Shown in pieces: positions 19,985 to 28,261 of a stretch of DNA of 64,000 bases. Every line of letters starts with the position of its first letter. Position 1 is the first letter of the stretch. Source of the stretch: REEB95 sp035648735. GTDB taxonomy: Bacteria; Pseudomonadota; Alphaproteobacteria; ATCC43930; CGMCC-115725. A program made the position numbers and the translations under genes. Location of the stretch: positions 32,512-96,511 of the forward strand of contig DASRKX010000050.1 of NCBI GenBank assembly GCA_035648735.1, given 5' to 3'. The notes under the pieces are model-generated. The model searched no databases. It was not told where the DNA came from and saw only the letters and a list, made by a program, of their open reading frames with translations.

Positions 19985-21415
19985 TTGCGCCATTTCTTCA
20001 ATACCAACGCGTTTCGGCTGGCGGCGCTCTATTTCGTGCTGTTCGCCGTCTCGGTCCTGACGCTGCTTGCCTTCTTTTATCTTTCGACCGCCGGTTTCAT
20101 CCAGCGCCAGATCGAGGCGACCATCGAGGCCGAGATCCGCGGCTTGCAGGAGCAATACGAGCAGCGCGGCCTGGCGGGGCTGATCGAGCTCATTCACGAG
20201 CGCAGCCAGACCGAGCGCGTCGACAATATGATTTATCTTCTCACCGATCCGGCGTTGCATCCGATCGCCGGCAACATTTCCGCGTGGCCGCAAACCCAGT
20301 CGGTCCGGCCGGGCTGGGTCAGCTTCCCGCTCGATATCCGCACCGGCGGCGATGGGGTCGAAACCCACACCGGCCTTGCTTTCATTCTGCTCGTCCAAGG
20401 CGGCGACCGGCTGCTGGTCGGCCGCGACATCCGCGACGCCACCGCCTTCCGCGCGCGCATCCTCGGCACCATCGCCTGGTCGGCGCTGTTGAGCATGGGG
20501 CTCGGCATCGTCGGCGGCCTGTTCATGACGCGGCAGATGCTGCGCCGCGTCGAAACCGTCGCCGACACCGCCAAGCAGATCATTCATGGCGATCTGACGC
20601 AGCGCATTCCGCTCACCGGCAGCGGCGACGAGTTCGACCAGCTCGGCGCCAATCTCAATGCCATGCTCGACCAGATCGAGCGGCTGATGGTCGGCATGCG
20701 ACAGGTTACCGACAACATCGCGCATGATCTGCGCACGCCGCTGTCGCGGCTCCGGGCGCGGCTCGAAGTCACGCTGCTCGAAAAAGCCGACGTCGCGCAT
20801 TACGCCGAGGCGCTGCGCGAGACCATCACCGAGGCCGACCACCTCCTCGTCACCTTCAACGCGCTGCTGAGCATCGCCGAGGCGGAATCCGGCTCGCGGC
20901 GCGACAACGCCACCATCGTCGATCTGGCGGAGGCGGCGCGCGCCGTCGCCGACCTCTACGAGCCGGTGGCGGATGAAAAAGGCATCGCGTTGCACTTCGA
21001 ATCGTTCGGCCCTGTGCCGGTGCGCGGCGACCGGCACCTGCTGTCGCAGACGCTCGCCAATTTGCTCGACAACGCGCTCAAATACACGCCTTCCGGGACG
21101 GTGACCGTGAGCGTGCGAGCCGCCAACGGCCAGGCGCGGATCGAGGTCGCCGACAGCGGCCCTGGCGTGGCCGCCGACCGGCGCGAAGCGGTGTTCGATC
21201 GTTTCGTGAGGCTCGAAGGCAGCCGATCGACACCGGGCAACGGTCTTGGCTTGAGCCTGGTGCGCGCCGTGGCGAAGCTGCACGATGGCGCCGCTTGGCT
21301 CGAAGACAATGTGCCGGGTTTGAAAGCGGTGGTCACGCTGCCGCTGGCAGCCGGCACCGCGACGGCGCCGAGGGGCGAAGGCGCGACGCCTTCCGGCGCG
21401 CGCCCCGCCGCCTGA
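19985..21415 (+). CDS. Membrane sensor histidine kinase
   Basis: A TTG start at 19985, one base after the regulator's stop, gives 476 aa. It has a first membrane segment (about 10-35), a periplasmic domain of about 130 residues, a second membrane segment (about 158-180), HAMP (about 182-235), HisKA (NIAHDLRTPLSRLRARLE, His247) and HATPase (LANLLDNALKYTP, DSGPGV, GNGLGLSLVRAV). The C-terminal 20 residues are Ala/Gly/Pro-rich. It is the cognate kinase of the upstream OmpR-type regulator. The stimulus is unknown. Confidence 0.92.
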   Translation: MRHFFNTNAFRLAALYFVLFAVSVLTLLAFFYLSTAGFIQRQIEATIEAEIRGLQEQYEQRGLAGLIELIHERSQTERVDNMIYLLTDPALHPIAGNISAWPQTQSVRPGWVSFPLDIRTGGDGVETHTGLAFILLVQGGDRLLVGRDIRDATAFRARILGTIAWSALLSMGLGIVGGLFMTRQMLRRVETVADTAKQIIHGDLTQRIPLTGSGDEFDQLGANLNAMLDQIERLMVGMRQVTDNIAHDLRTPLSRLRARLEVTLLEKADVAHYAEALRETITEADHLLVTFNALLSIAEAESGSRRDNATIVDLAEAARAVADLYEPVADEKGIALHFESFGPVPVRGDRHLLSQTLANLLDNALKYTPSGTVTVSVRAANGQARIEVADSGPGVAADRREAVFDRFVRLEGSRSTPGNGLGLSLVRAVAKLHDGAAWLEDNVPGLKAVVTLPLAAGTATAPRGEGATPSGARPAA

Positions 21416-21417
21416 CT

Positions 21418-21576
21418 CTAATCGGTGTCGCGCTGCACCAGCCGATACGCGACTTCGGACAGCTGCCGCCGCAACTCAACCGGGTCGACGCCGGCGCTCC
21501 GCATCACCGGCTCGATAACCTTGTCGTCGAGGAGATCCTCCAGGCTGGGCTCTTCCGTCAATCGCCACTGTCCCAT
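21418..21576 (-). CDS. Small conserved-type hypothetical protein (52 aa)
   Basis: The ATG follows TAAGGAGA at good spacing. The product begins MGQWRLTEEPSLEDLLDD, includes VMRSAGVDPVELRRQL and ends LVQRDTD. It is acidic, helical and soluble. The VMRSAGVDPxxLR phrase resembles short uncharacterised proteins I have seen in other alphaproteobacteria, but I cannot name a family. It lies tail to tail with the kinase gene, 2 bp away. The 195-bp gap on its 5' side (21577-21771) holds no other gene. Confidence 0.6.
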   Translation of the reverse strand: MGQWRLTEEPSLEDLLDDKVIEPVMRSAGVDPVELRRQLSEVAYRLVQRDTD

Positions 21577-21771
21577 TGCACTCTCCTTAATCAACGCTTA
21601 ACCAACCGCCTTCGCGGGCGGGAACCATCACATTCTCGCCGCGAACCAAGGCCCTTTTGTGTCTTGCGGCCCGCCACAGCGTGACCATTGCACGGGAGCG
21701 AATCGCTGGTTCACGGCACGCGGCGGCGCTTCTTGCCGATTCATAAATCTTTTTTCACTACGTTTCGGCCT

Positions 21772-23820
21772 ATGAATCCGACGGTCGAGAACCTCAAACG
21801 CGCGGCGGTCGAGGCACTGCGCCAGCAACACTTCGTCGAGGCAGAACAATGGCTCGCCGCGGCGCTGCAGCTTGCGCCCGCGACGCCGGATCTCCTTTTC
21901 CTCCTCGGCACGACACTGGCGCAGACCGGCAAGGCCGATCAGGCGATCCAGTTCCTCGACGCGGCGCGGGCGGCGCAGCCCGATCACGTCCCGACGCTGA
22001 ACAATCTTGCCACCGTGCTGCGCCAGCAGGGCCGCCTCGAGGAAGCGGTGGTGCCGCTGCGGCACGCCCTTCTCGTACAACCGAAATCGGCCGACACGCT
22101 GGTCAATCTGGGGCACGCGCTGAAGGCGCTGGGCCGCATCGATCAGGCCCGCGAATGCGCCCACCTGGCGCTCAAGCTCAAGCCCGATCACATCGAAGCG
22201 CTGATTCTCGCCGGCGTGGTGCTGCTGGAACAGGGTAAGCCCGACGATGCACGCCGTTGTTTCGAACGCGCCGCGGCGCTGAAGCCCGACGGCGCCGCCG
22301 CTTTGCACGGTCTCGGACTGGCTCATGCCGCGCAGGGCGAGCTCAAAGCCGCGGCGCAGGATCTGGTGCGCGCCATCGCGCTGGCGCCACAACAGCCGGC
22401 CATCCATCTCAGCCTTGCCGAGACGCTGCTCGCTGCTGGCGATTACCCCGACGGCAGCGCCGAATATGAATGGCGCTGGCAGACCGCCGCTGGCCGCCTG
22501 CCCGAATTGCCGGCGCCGCTGTGGGACGGGAACCCGCTGCCGCCGGGCCAAACGCTGCTGCTGTGGTGCGAAAGCGGCGCCGCCGAAGCAATCCAGATGA
22601 TCCGCTTCGCGCACGATCTGCATAGCTTCGCCGAACGCATCGTCGTCACCTGCCCCGCGCCCCTGATGCGCCTTTTCCGCAGCTGCAAGGACATCGACGA
22701 GGTCGTGCCGCTCGGCGGCGAGCTGCCGTTCTTCGACGCGCACCTCCCGATGGGCAGCCTCATCAACCGGCTCGGCATCACCGTCGATACGGTGACCAGC
22801 GACCCCTATCTCGCGAGTGATCCGGCGCGACGCGAGCTGTTCGCGCCCTTCCTGGCCGGTCCCGGATTCAAGGTCGGGCTCGCCTGGAGCGCCGATCCCG
22901 GCATGCGCGGGCCGCTTCTCGCCGAGCTCGCCGGACTTCTCGAAATTCCCGGCATCCGCTTCTTCTCGCTCGATACCGCCGCTGCCGAGCTCGCCGCCAG
23001 CCCCTTCGCCGGCAAGATGACCGATCTTTCTGCCGGCCTCGCCGATTTCGCCGACGCCGCGACGCTGATCGGCGAACTCGACCTGGTCATTGCCGCCGAC
23101 AACGCCATCGCCCAGCTTGCCGGCGCGCTCGGCCGCCCGGCCTGGGTCATGCTGTCGCGCCAGCCGCATTGGCGCTGGGCACGCGAGCGCAGCGAGACGC
23201 CATGGTACCGGTCGCTGCTGCTCTATCGCCAGCGCGGAAGCGACTGGTCCGGCGTGACGCAGGAAATCGCCAACGCCCTCGCCATCTTCGGCGCCGGAGC
23301 CGCTTTCGCCGGCGAAACGCCGACGCCGGTTCCCGCCACCTCGGCGTCCACGGCAATCGACCCGCGCGCCGTCGCCTTCGACCCGTTCTTTGCCGGCGGC
23401 GGATTAAAGATCGGCATCGCCCTCGCCGGCGAGCATCCGCCGGTCTTCGAGCTGGCGGCGCTGCTGGCGCAACCCGGCGCCCGCTTCTTCGCGCTCGACC
23501 GCGCGGCCGTGACGACGATCGGCGCCAGTCCTTTCGGCTGCAGCATTGCCGATGTATCGTTCTGCGAGACCGGCGGCGCGGCAGCGGATAATTTACTCGG
23601 CCATATCGATTTGGTGATCGCGACCGACGGTGTCGTCGCGATGCGTGCCGGCGGCCTCGGGATTCCGACCTGGGTCATGCTGCCGGCCGACGCCGTCCCG
23701 TCGGCAACCTCCCCGACCACCTACCATTTTCAGCAACGGCCCGGCGAAAGCTGGTCGCCGGTGATCGCGCAGATTCGCGCGGCGCTGGCCGCCGGCGACC
23801 GCGAACGCGCCACCGCCTAG
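21772..23820 (+). CDS. TPR protein with two tandem SPINDLY/GT9-like C-terminal domains
   Basis: The 682-aa protein has about six TPR repeats (residues 5-240, e.g. LNNLATVLRQQGRLEEAVVPL and DTLVNLGHALKALGRIDQA). A glycosyltransferase-like C-terminal region follows of the type found in TPR proteins linked to polysaccharide or glycoprotein synthesis. That region is duplicated: residues about 350-520 and about 530-680 share F(A/D)PF(L/F)AG..(F/L)K(V/I)G, RFF(S/A)LD and DLVIA(A/T)D. The second copy is shorter and has lost residues, so it may be non-catalytic. Another in-frame ATG exists 84 bp upstream, but the first TPR begins right after the ATG used. Confidence 0.75.
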   Translation: MNPTVENLKRAAVEALRQQHFVEAEQWLAAALQLAPATPDLLFLLGTTLAQTGKADQAIQFLDAARAAQPDHVPTLNNLATVLRQQGRLEEAVVPLRHALLVQPKSADTLVNLGHALKALGRIDQARECAHLALKLKPDHIEALILAGVVLLEQGKPDDARRCFERAAALKPDGAAALHGLGLAHAAQGELKAAAQDLVRAIALAPQQPAIHLSLAETLLAAGDYPDGSAEYEWRWQTAAGRLPELPAPLWDGNPLPPGQTLLLWCESGAAEAIQMIRFAHDLHSFAERIVVTCPAPLMRLFRSCKDIDEVVPLGGELPFFDAHLPMGSLINRLGITVDTVTSDPYLASDPARRELFAPFLAGPGFKVGLAWSADPGMRGPLLAELAGLLEIPGIRFFSLDTAAAELAASPFAGKMTDLSAGLADFADAATLIGELDLVIAADNAIAQLAGALGRPAWVMLSRQPHWRWARERSETPWYRSLLLYRQRGSDWSGVTQEIANALAIFGAGAAFAGETPTPVPATSASTAIDPRAVAFDPFFAGGGLKIGIALAGEHPPVFELAALLAQPGARFFALDRAAVTTIGASPFGCSIADVSFCETGGAAADNLLGHIDLVIATDGVVAMRAGGLGIPTWVMLPADAVPSATSPTTYHFQQRPGESWSPVIAQIRAALAAGDRERATA

Positions 23821-23876
23821 CGTCCCGCCGGCCACGCGCATTAGGCTTCCGCAGGCGAGGATTCGTTCGGCAAAGA

Positions 23877-23909
23877 AAAAGCCGCGCGGCTTGACGCCGC
23901 GCGACTTTT
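23877..23909. terminator. Bidirectional intrinsic terminator
   Basis: Arms AAAAGCCGCGCGGC and GCCGCGCGACTTTT pair with a single mismatch around the 5-nt loop TTGAC. T-runs lie on both strands, so it can end both the TPR gene (plus) and the small secreted-protein gene at 23928 (minus). Confidence 0.8.
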
Positions 23910-23927
23910 CCGAACCTCTCGCGAGGC

Positions 23928-24200
23928 TTAGCGGATGTGGATCGGAAAGATGAAATCGATGCCCGCGGATTGCGGCGGCGCGTAGACCACCGGCGGTGGC
24001 GCGGCATAGACATAGCCCGGCCCGTAGTATTGACCGTAGTAAGTCGGACCATAGTACCGGTTCTCGTTGTAACGACTACGCTCTTGATTACGGTAATCGC
24101 CACGATCACGGTAATCTTGGGCCAAAGCGGGCGCCACGGCGGCGAACGTGACCGCGGCAAGGACCGCCAGAATCGCACCGGTCTTCTTGTTATTTGTCAT
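23928..24200 (-). CDS. Small secreted Tyr/Pro-rich protein
   Basis: The 90-aa precursor has a signal peptide ending near APALA-QDYRD, then an Asp/Arg/Tyr-rich segment and a Tyr/Gly/Pro-rich tail (NENRYYGPTYYGQYYGPG), ending DFIFPIHIR. Such low-complexity periplasmic or surface proteins are common next to Spy-like proteins in alphaproteobacteria, and their function is unknown. A ribosome-like AAAGGA lies upstream, and the strong terminator at 23877 follows. Confidence 0.7.
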   Translation of the reverse strand: MTNNKKTGAILAVLAAVTFAAVAPALAQDYRDRGDYRNQERSRYNENRYYGPTYYGQYYGPGYVYAAPPPVVYAPPQSAGIDFIFPIHIR

Positions 24201-24232
24201 GGAGCCTATCCTTTCAAATGAGGCGCGATCGA

Positions 24233-24862
24233 TCAGGTGCCCTTCTTGGCCATGGACTCCGAATGATGCGGCGCGCCGCGGAAGAGCCGATCGGCGCTCT
24301 TCTTCTGCGCGTCGGAGAGCGAGGCATAGAGCGTTTCGAATGCCGGCACCAACTTCTCGAGCCCCTTGTCGTGGGCGTCCGCGATCGCCTCGTAATTCTT
24401 GAGGTCGTCGACCGCCGTGAACTGTTTGGCGTTCTGCTGCCGCTGCCGGATCAGGCCGCCGATGCTGGCCGCGTTATCACGCATGACTTGCGCGACTTGG
24501 TTCCACTGCGACTCCTGCGCCGGCGTGATATGGAGCTGGGCATGGAGCTGCTTGATGCGAGCCTCGACGCGATCTTCCGGGTTGGCAGCGCTCTTGGAAT
24601 GGCTCATGCCGGCCGTCGGCGGCGCACTCGCGATTGCCGGGGAGCTTGCCGCCGGAGTCAGAACCTGGTCATGGCCGCTGGTGGATTCCGGAGTCGAAGG
24701 TTGCACGCCGGGAGGGGCCGAAGGAGCCTGCGTCGTTGTGGAAGCCTGAGCGAGCTGGATGTCGCGCGGGCCGGCGTTGACGGGAGCGGCGAGCAACAGC
24801 GCGCATATCGCCGTGGCCGTCACGAGAACAGTCTTGGTGGTGGTGAAATTCTGCATGTTCAT
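24233..24862 (-). CDS. Spy/CpxP-like LTXXQ-motif periplasmic protein
   Basis: The 209-aa precursor starts at the first of two close ATGs after AGAGGC. A signal peptide ends near APVNA-GPRDI, followed by a Thr/Ser/Pro-rich linker (about 40-90). A helical domain comprises RVEARIKQLHAQLHITPAQE, WNQVAQVMRDNAAS and LYASLSDAQKKSADRLF, the two LTxxQ-type repeats (here ITPAQ and LSDAQ). Spy-like proteins act as envelope-stress chaperones. It is the first gene of a short run with the small secreted protein downstream. Confidence 0.85.
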   Translation of the reverse strand: MNMQNFTTTKTVLVTATAICALLLAAPVNAGPRDIQLAQASTTTQAPSAPPGVQPSTPESTSGHDQVLTPAASSPAIASAPPTAGMSHSKSAANPEDRVEARIKQLHAQLHITPAQESQWNQVAQVMRDNAASIGGLIRQRQQNAKQFTAVDDLKNYEAIADAHDKGLEKLVPAFETLYASLSDAQKKSADRLFRGAPHHSESMAKKGT

Positions 24863-25026
24863 TTGCCTCTTGTTTTCCTCATGTGGTCCGGGTGATCCGG
24901 GCCTTGCGGCAGTCGCCTGCCATTGAAAAAAGTAACCTTGCGTGTACCGGCGCCCGGCGATGAATCTCGAAAAAACAGCGGGGCGCATCTTGGCGGGATC
25001 AGTCTGCGCTGCGCTTTATGGCCGAT

Positions 25027-25077
25027 TTATGTTGCGGTCGTGACTTTGCGGCGGCGTTGCCAGGCGGTCATACGCAT
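25027..25077 (-). CDS. Possible 16-aa leader peptide
   Basis: GGAGG lies 7 bp before the ATG at 25077. The peptide starts MRMTAWQRRRK and ends at TAA. It sits in the 281-bp stretch 24863-25143 upstream of the Spy-like gene on the same strand, where no other gene is visible. The strong ribosome site is the only evidence; it could be a regulatory upstream ORF or chance. Confidence 0.22.
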   Translation of the reverse strand: MRMTAWQRRRKVTTAT

Positions 25078-25143
25078 GACGATTCCTCCACTCGGCCCTG
25101 TAGAACACTAATCATTCGGTTGCCGAAAGGTTCCGCGCCGGGA

Positions 25144-25344
25144 TCAGCAACCCTGCAGCAGACCCGGCGTGCAGGTGGTGGTCGTCGTCGAGGTGCTGTA
25201 GCTGCTGACGCTCGAAGGCGGCGCCGCGCCCGACTGCGACGGCGGCATGATGACCGTGGTCTGGGCCGGCGGCGCGTCGCGATCGGCGTGGCCGCAAGCG
25301 CTTAAGGCAAAGGCGACGACGAAAATCACCAAAAGACGGCGCAT
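25144..25344 (-). CDS. Small lipoprotein
   Basis: The 66-aa precursor begins MRRLLVIFVVAFALSAC with a lipobox (LSAC, Cys17), so it should be lipidated and anchored in the outer or inner membrane. The mature part is Pro/Ser/Thr-rich with a polythreonine run and ends CTPGLLQGC. AGAGGAG precedes the ATG; a longer in-frame reading upstream lacks a ribosome site. Function unknown. Confidence 0.65.
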   Translation of the reverse strand: MRRLLVIFVVAFALSACGHADRDAPPAQTTVIMPPSQSGAAPPSSVSSYSTSTTTTTCTPGLLQGC

Positions 25345-25481
25345 GAGCGGGCTCCTCTGCTTCAAGGCGGCAATGCCTCGGCCTGTTAACGGGCTTTTTG
25401 GCGGCAGGTTCCCGCTCGCGGTTCTGTCTTGGCCTGGGGTCACGGAGCGGTGTCGCTCTTCCCGGCCATCGCCGGATCGCC

Positions 25482-25487
25482 GATAAT
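25482..25487 (+). promoter_or_regulatory. -10 element of the original tRNA-Ser promoter
   Basis: GATAAT matches the -10 consensus at five of six positions and ends 7 bp before the tRNA 5' end, as expected for a tRNA promoter. The -35 region is weak (TTCCCG at 25459). After insertion of the element this promoter faces only the 39-nt 5' tRNA fragment. Confidence 0.4.
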
Positions 25488-25493
25488 AAATTC

Positions 25494-25532
25494 GGATGGG
25501 TGGCCGAGCGGTTTAAGGCACCGGTCTTGAAA
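25494..25532 (+). repeat. attL: duplicated first 39 nt of tRNA-Ser(UGA)
   Basis: These 39 bases are identical to the first 39 nt of the intact tRNA-Ser at 45058-45096, and one further matching C precedes both copies. Identity stops right after the anticodon-loop AAA; here the sequence continues TGCGTT instead of ACCGG. It is the left end of the integrated element and a non-functional tRNA fragment. Confidence 0.88.
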
Positions 25533-25669
25533 TGCGTTAAACGCTGTCCTGGGCTATCCCACGCCGTCCAACCGGTACATTTACGCCAGGATTTCTGGTG
25601 GTTTTGGCGCATTAGTCGGTTCAGCTAGTAATCATAGATACTCGTAATCCAGCCTATACCAGCGTGTCG

Positions 25670-25691
25670 GGGTGCCAATTTGGGTGCCAAT
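25670..25691 (+). repeat. Left-end 10-bp direct repeats (candidate integrase arm sites)
   Basis: Two copies of GGGTGCCAAT start at 25670 and 25682, about 140 bp inside attL. The same decamer occurs twice in the same orientation about 50 bp inside the right end (44986 and 44997). In the excised circle they would flank the core site on both sides, as arm sites of lambda-type integrases do. The rest of 25533-25700 shows no gene. Confidence 0.5.
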
Positions 25692-25700
25692 CGACGCGGT

Positions 25701-27062
25701 TTAATGCAGCCAGCGTTGCCGCTGTCCAGCTATCCACTCCGCCGTAAAGACGGGCCCGGATATAATTCCAAAGGCGCGCGTCACCGACGAACCTAATGCC
25801 GAAACAATTTCCGGCAGATTCGACGCGAGGGCGCCCACAGGCCAGGATCCGGTCGTAATCCGGTGAGCTGTCTTCGACTGATATTGATTCGGAAACCAAC
25901 CGGCCGATGGGTCTCCAATGACCCTTCCCTCGAGACCCCACCACTCGCACCTAAAAACGACGTCTGTTGCTGTGTCGAATCGCTCTGCTAATCCACGAGC
26001 GTGCCGCACAAGCTCTGCCAATGTTTGGCTCAGTACATTTGGGCTATAAATGGTTCCGCGCTGAGCTCCTAAAGGCGCAACAAATTCCGGTGAATCTTCC
26101 CAGTATTCGCGGATCACCGTGGCCTTGCCGTCGGGTGATATGCGCCAGAAATCAAATCCAATTTCTCGGAACATTGGTTTTTTTAGCAACGCGCATTCGA
26201 GAAAATCGCGATCTCCGAGTCCGCTTGCTGGATCCGTATTAAAATATGGTCCGATGGGATCTATATTGAATGGATGAAATACCGTCCAGCCCGACTTAAC
26301 CGTGTCGTGGATTTCGCCGTCTATTTCATGAAGTATGAGATTGAGTCGACTCGGCTCTATCTGTTTCCCGTCGCTCGTCACAATGGAATAGCTCAGTTGA
26401 AAATGATTCTTATCGAGCCGCGGCTCCCGATCATCCTTGGTGGCGATATCCATGAATGCTTTATGCGCGGCTTCATGCCATTTTTGTAATGCATCGTCAT
26501 TACCCTCGGCGGCGTGGCCGCCCCGAAGCGCCGCATCGATTGCTCCGACAATAGCCGTGCGTTCATGCATCGCACACCGCCGAATAAGCGGGTTCCACTC
26601 GTTTGCCGTCGTGATCTGCTCACTCGCGGGCCCCGTTTTACGAATGTAGTAAGCGGCCTGAATGATGCCTTTCGGTTTGCCATTCACCATCGGGCCGCCC
26701 GCTTTAGCACAAATTGGGACGGCCTTATGGGGCGGCACAACGATCGCGGAGTGATCCATTCCGGCTCTCGATCGGATAGTCACGACATCACATTGGAATG
26801 GGGGCTCGAGATAATGCTTCACTATCCCTGAAACGATATCTCGATCTAGATTCATCGACTTTCCGGATACCGGTTGCATGGAATCGTCGAAGCCAAAAAT
26901 TATTGTTCCGCCGCCGTGATTCGCCATTGCAGCAATATGGCGAGCGAGATCCGCCTTAACCTCACTGCTTTGCAAATCAAGCCAAGATTTATATTCGACC
27001 TCAAGCGATTCACTCGGGCTATCGATAAGGTCTTGCAGTTGGTTTCGTCCGGAAACAGGCAT
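25701..27062 (-). CDS. Schlafen/AlbA_2-type putative ATP/nucleic-acid-binding protein
   Basis: The 453-aa protein has an N-terminal AlbA_2 (Schlafen, formerly AAA_4) domain: LEVEYKSWLDLQSS, LARHIAAMANHGGGTIIFG and IVVPPHKAVP. The remaining 300 residues are unlike any family I recognise. AlbA_2 proteins are frequent cargo of mobile elements and some take part in phage defence or regulation. It is the last gene of the long minus-strand run and lies next to attL, a typical cargo position. Confidence 0.72.
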   Translation of the reverse strand: MPVSGRNQLQDLIDSPSESLEVEYKSWLDLQSSEVKADLARHIAAMANHGGGTIIFGFDDSMQPVSGKSMNLDRDIVSGIVKHYLEPPFQCDVVTIRSRAGMDHSAIVVPPHKAVPICAKAGGPMVNGKPKGIIQAAYYIRKTGPASEQITTANEWNPLIRRCAMHERTAIVGAIDAALRGGHAAEGNDDALQKWHEAAHKAFMDIATKDDREPRLDKNHFQLSYSIVTSDGKQIEPSRLNLILHEIDGEIHDTVKSGWTVFHPFNIDPIGPYFNTDPASGLGDRDFLECALLKKPMFREIGFDFWRISPDGKATVIREYWEDSPEFVAPLGAQRGTIYSPNVLSQTLAELVRHARGLAERFDTATDVVFRCEWWGLEGRVIGDPSAGWFPNQYQSKTAHRITTGSWPVGALASNLPEIVSALGSSVTRAFGIISGPVFTAEWIAGQRQRWLH

Positions 27063-27139
27063 TCGTCAATCTTGCATAACTAACAGCACGCGTCACGCCT
27101 TCACCCGCGGCACGTCGTCCCATCGCCTGAACCCGCCGC

Positions 27140-27514
27140 TCACGCCACGGCAAGACGCTGCAGATCTGCGATCGCTCCACGCAAATACGCGGCGTCCAGA
27201 CGACCGTCATCCGGAAAGAGCTCGATACCGAAAACTTCGGTTGCAAAAATGCGCAGCTTTGCGACGCAATCGCCGATTGTGCGAGCCGGAAAACCTGCGA
27301 TCGTACGATCATTTTCATCGCAAACGGTGAGCGCGGCAGCCTCAATCTCGCGCAGTCGAGACAGCTCGTGTGCGCGTGCGAGCGCCGGCCCCTCTTTGCG
27401 CTTGATCGCGTATTCCAACTCATCAGCCGCGGCATTTGCCTTCCCAAATGCGTGCTCAAGCGGACGCCGCTGCTCAAGCAGAGTAACGAGCTCAGGCGAA
27501 ATGTTTCCGTTCAT
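27140..27514 (-). CDS. Hypothetical protein of the element (124 aa)
   Basis: Not recognised. It is soluble, with an N-terminal helical/coiled region (LVTLLEQRRPLEHAFGKANA, then ELSRLREIEAAALTV) and a C-terminal part containing IFATEVFGIELFPDDGRLD. It lies 13 bp downstream of the 97-aa gene and upstream of the AlbA_2 gene, all on the same strand, so they may be cotranscribed. The helical, charged N-terminus would suit a small phage accessory protein. Confidence 0.5.
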   Translation of the reverse strand: MNGNISPELVTLLEQRRPLEHAFGKANAAADELEYAIKRKEGPALARAHELSRLREIEAAALTVCDENDRTIAGFPARTIGDCVAKLRIFATEVFGIELFPDDGRLDAAYLRGAIADLQRLAVA

Positions 27515-27527
27515 CTGATCCCCTTTC

Positions 27528-27821
27528 CTACTTCTGCACGAAGCTCACGATATCGTCGAACTCAAACCCCAAGAGCATTCCGAATGCGATGAATCCCATA
27601 GCAGCGGCGTTGGCTTTCGCTTGCTCCGACCTCGCCTCCGGGCGATTTCGCGGGCGATCAAGATACGCGTCATTAGCGCGAGTCGCCATTTTTGCAATCG
27701 CCATGAGTTGGTTTGGATCCTCTCTTTTATATGCGAAGAGCGGCTCAAGCATCGCGGTGTCGACGAGTAGTTTTTCCGGTTTACGGAGGTCCGGAAATTG
27801 AAGAATCCGAGAGGTTGCCAT
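27528..27821 (-). CDS. Hypothetical protein of the element (97 aa)
   Basis: Not recognised. It starts MATSRILQFPDLRKPEKLLV, has a basic middle (YLDRPRNRPEARSEQAKANA) and a hydrophobic stretch near the C terminus (AAAMGFIAFGMLLGFEF) that could be a membrane segment or buried helix. A GAGGGA ribosome-like sequence lies about 11 bp upstream of the ATG. Confidence 0.5.
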   Translation of the reverse strand: MATSRILQFPDLRKPEKLLVDTAMLEPLFAYKREDPNQLMAIAKMATRANDAYLDRPRNRPEARSEQAKANAAAMGFIAFGMLLGFEFDDIVSFVQK

Positions 27822-27913
27822 AGCAGAACATCCCTCAAGCTCATGCCCGCGATCGGCGCGGGCGCCGAGCGAATGCCCTTAGGGAATCATTGTTATGAGT
27901 CGGTGTCAATTTC

Positions 27914-28261
27914 TCAATCCTTCGACGTTCCTTCGCCCTCGATCAGCTTCCCGGTTTCCGGATCGCGACGCCGCCGCGCTCGCTTGAGCGATGATCCGGT
28001 CGCTATGTTCTCGCCGATCGCACGGCCGAACGCTTCAAAGGCTCTCGGCAGCGCCGCGCGGGCCGCGGCGAGAGCAATGCGTGCGGCTTGTGGATCGTCC
28101 GCGGTATCGATCTCACCGGCTATTTTTTCGAGAGTATGAGCAAGGCACCGGGCCGCGTGGATCGTCTGCTCAGGCCAGCGATGCGCCGTTGCGTAGCTTG
28201 TAACGTCGACATAGAGATCGCAGAGAGAATCGAGGCGAGCGATTGACGGCAAGAGATCCAT
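27914..28261 (-). CDS. Hypothetical helical protein, coupled to the spike-gene remnant
   Basis: The 115-aa protein is mostly helical, opening MDLLPSIARLDSLCDLYVDV, with a basic segment SSLKRARRRRDPETGKLIE near the C terminus. Its ATG shares a base with the TAA of the 30-aa upstream ORF (TAATG), a classic re-initiation arrangement. No family recognised. Nucleic-acid binding by the basic tail is conceivable but unproven. Confidence 0.5.
   Translation of the reverse strand: MDLLPSIARLDSLCDLYVDVTSYATAHRWPEQTIHAARCLAHTLEKIAGEIDTADDPQAARIALAAARAALPRAFEAFGRAIGENIATGSSLKRARRRRDPETGKLIEGEGTSKD

Noticed and set aside
25398..25628. Plus-strand ORF spanning the attL tRNA fragment
   Set aside because: It reads straight through tRNA sequence and has no ribosome site.
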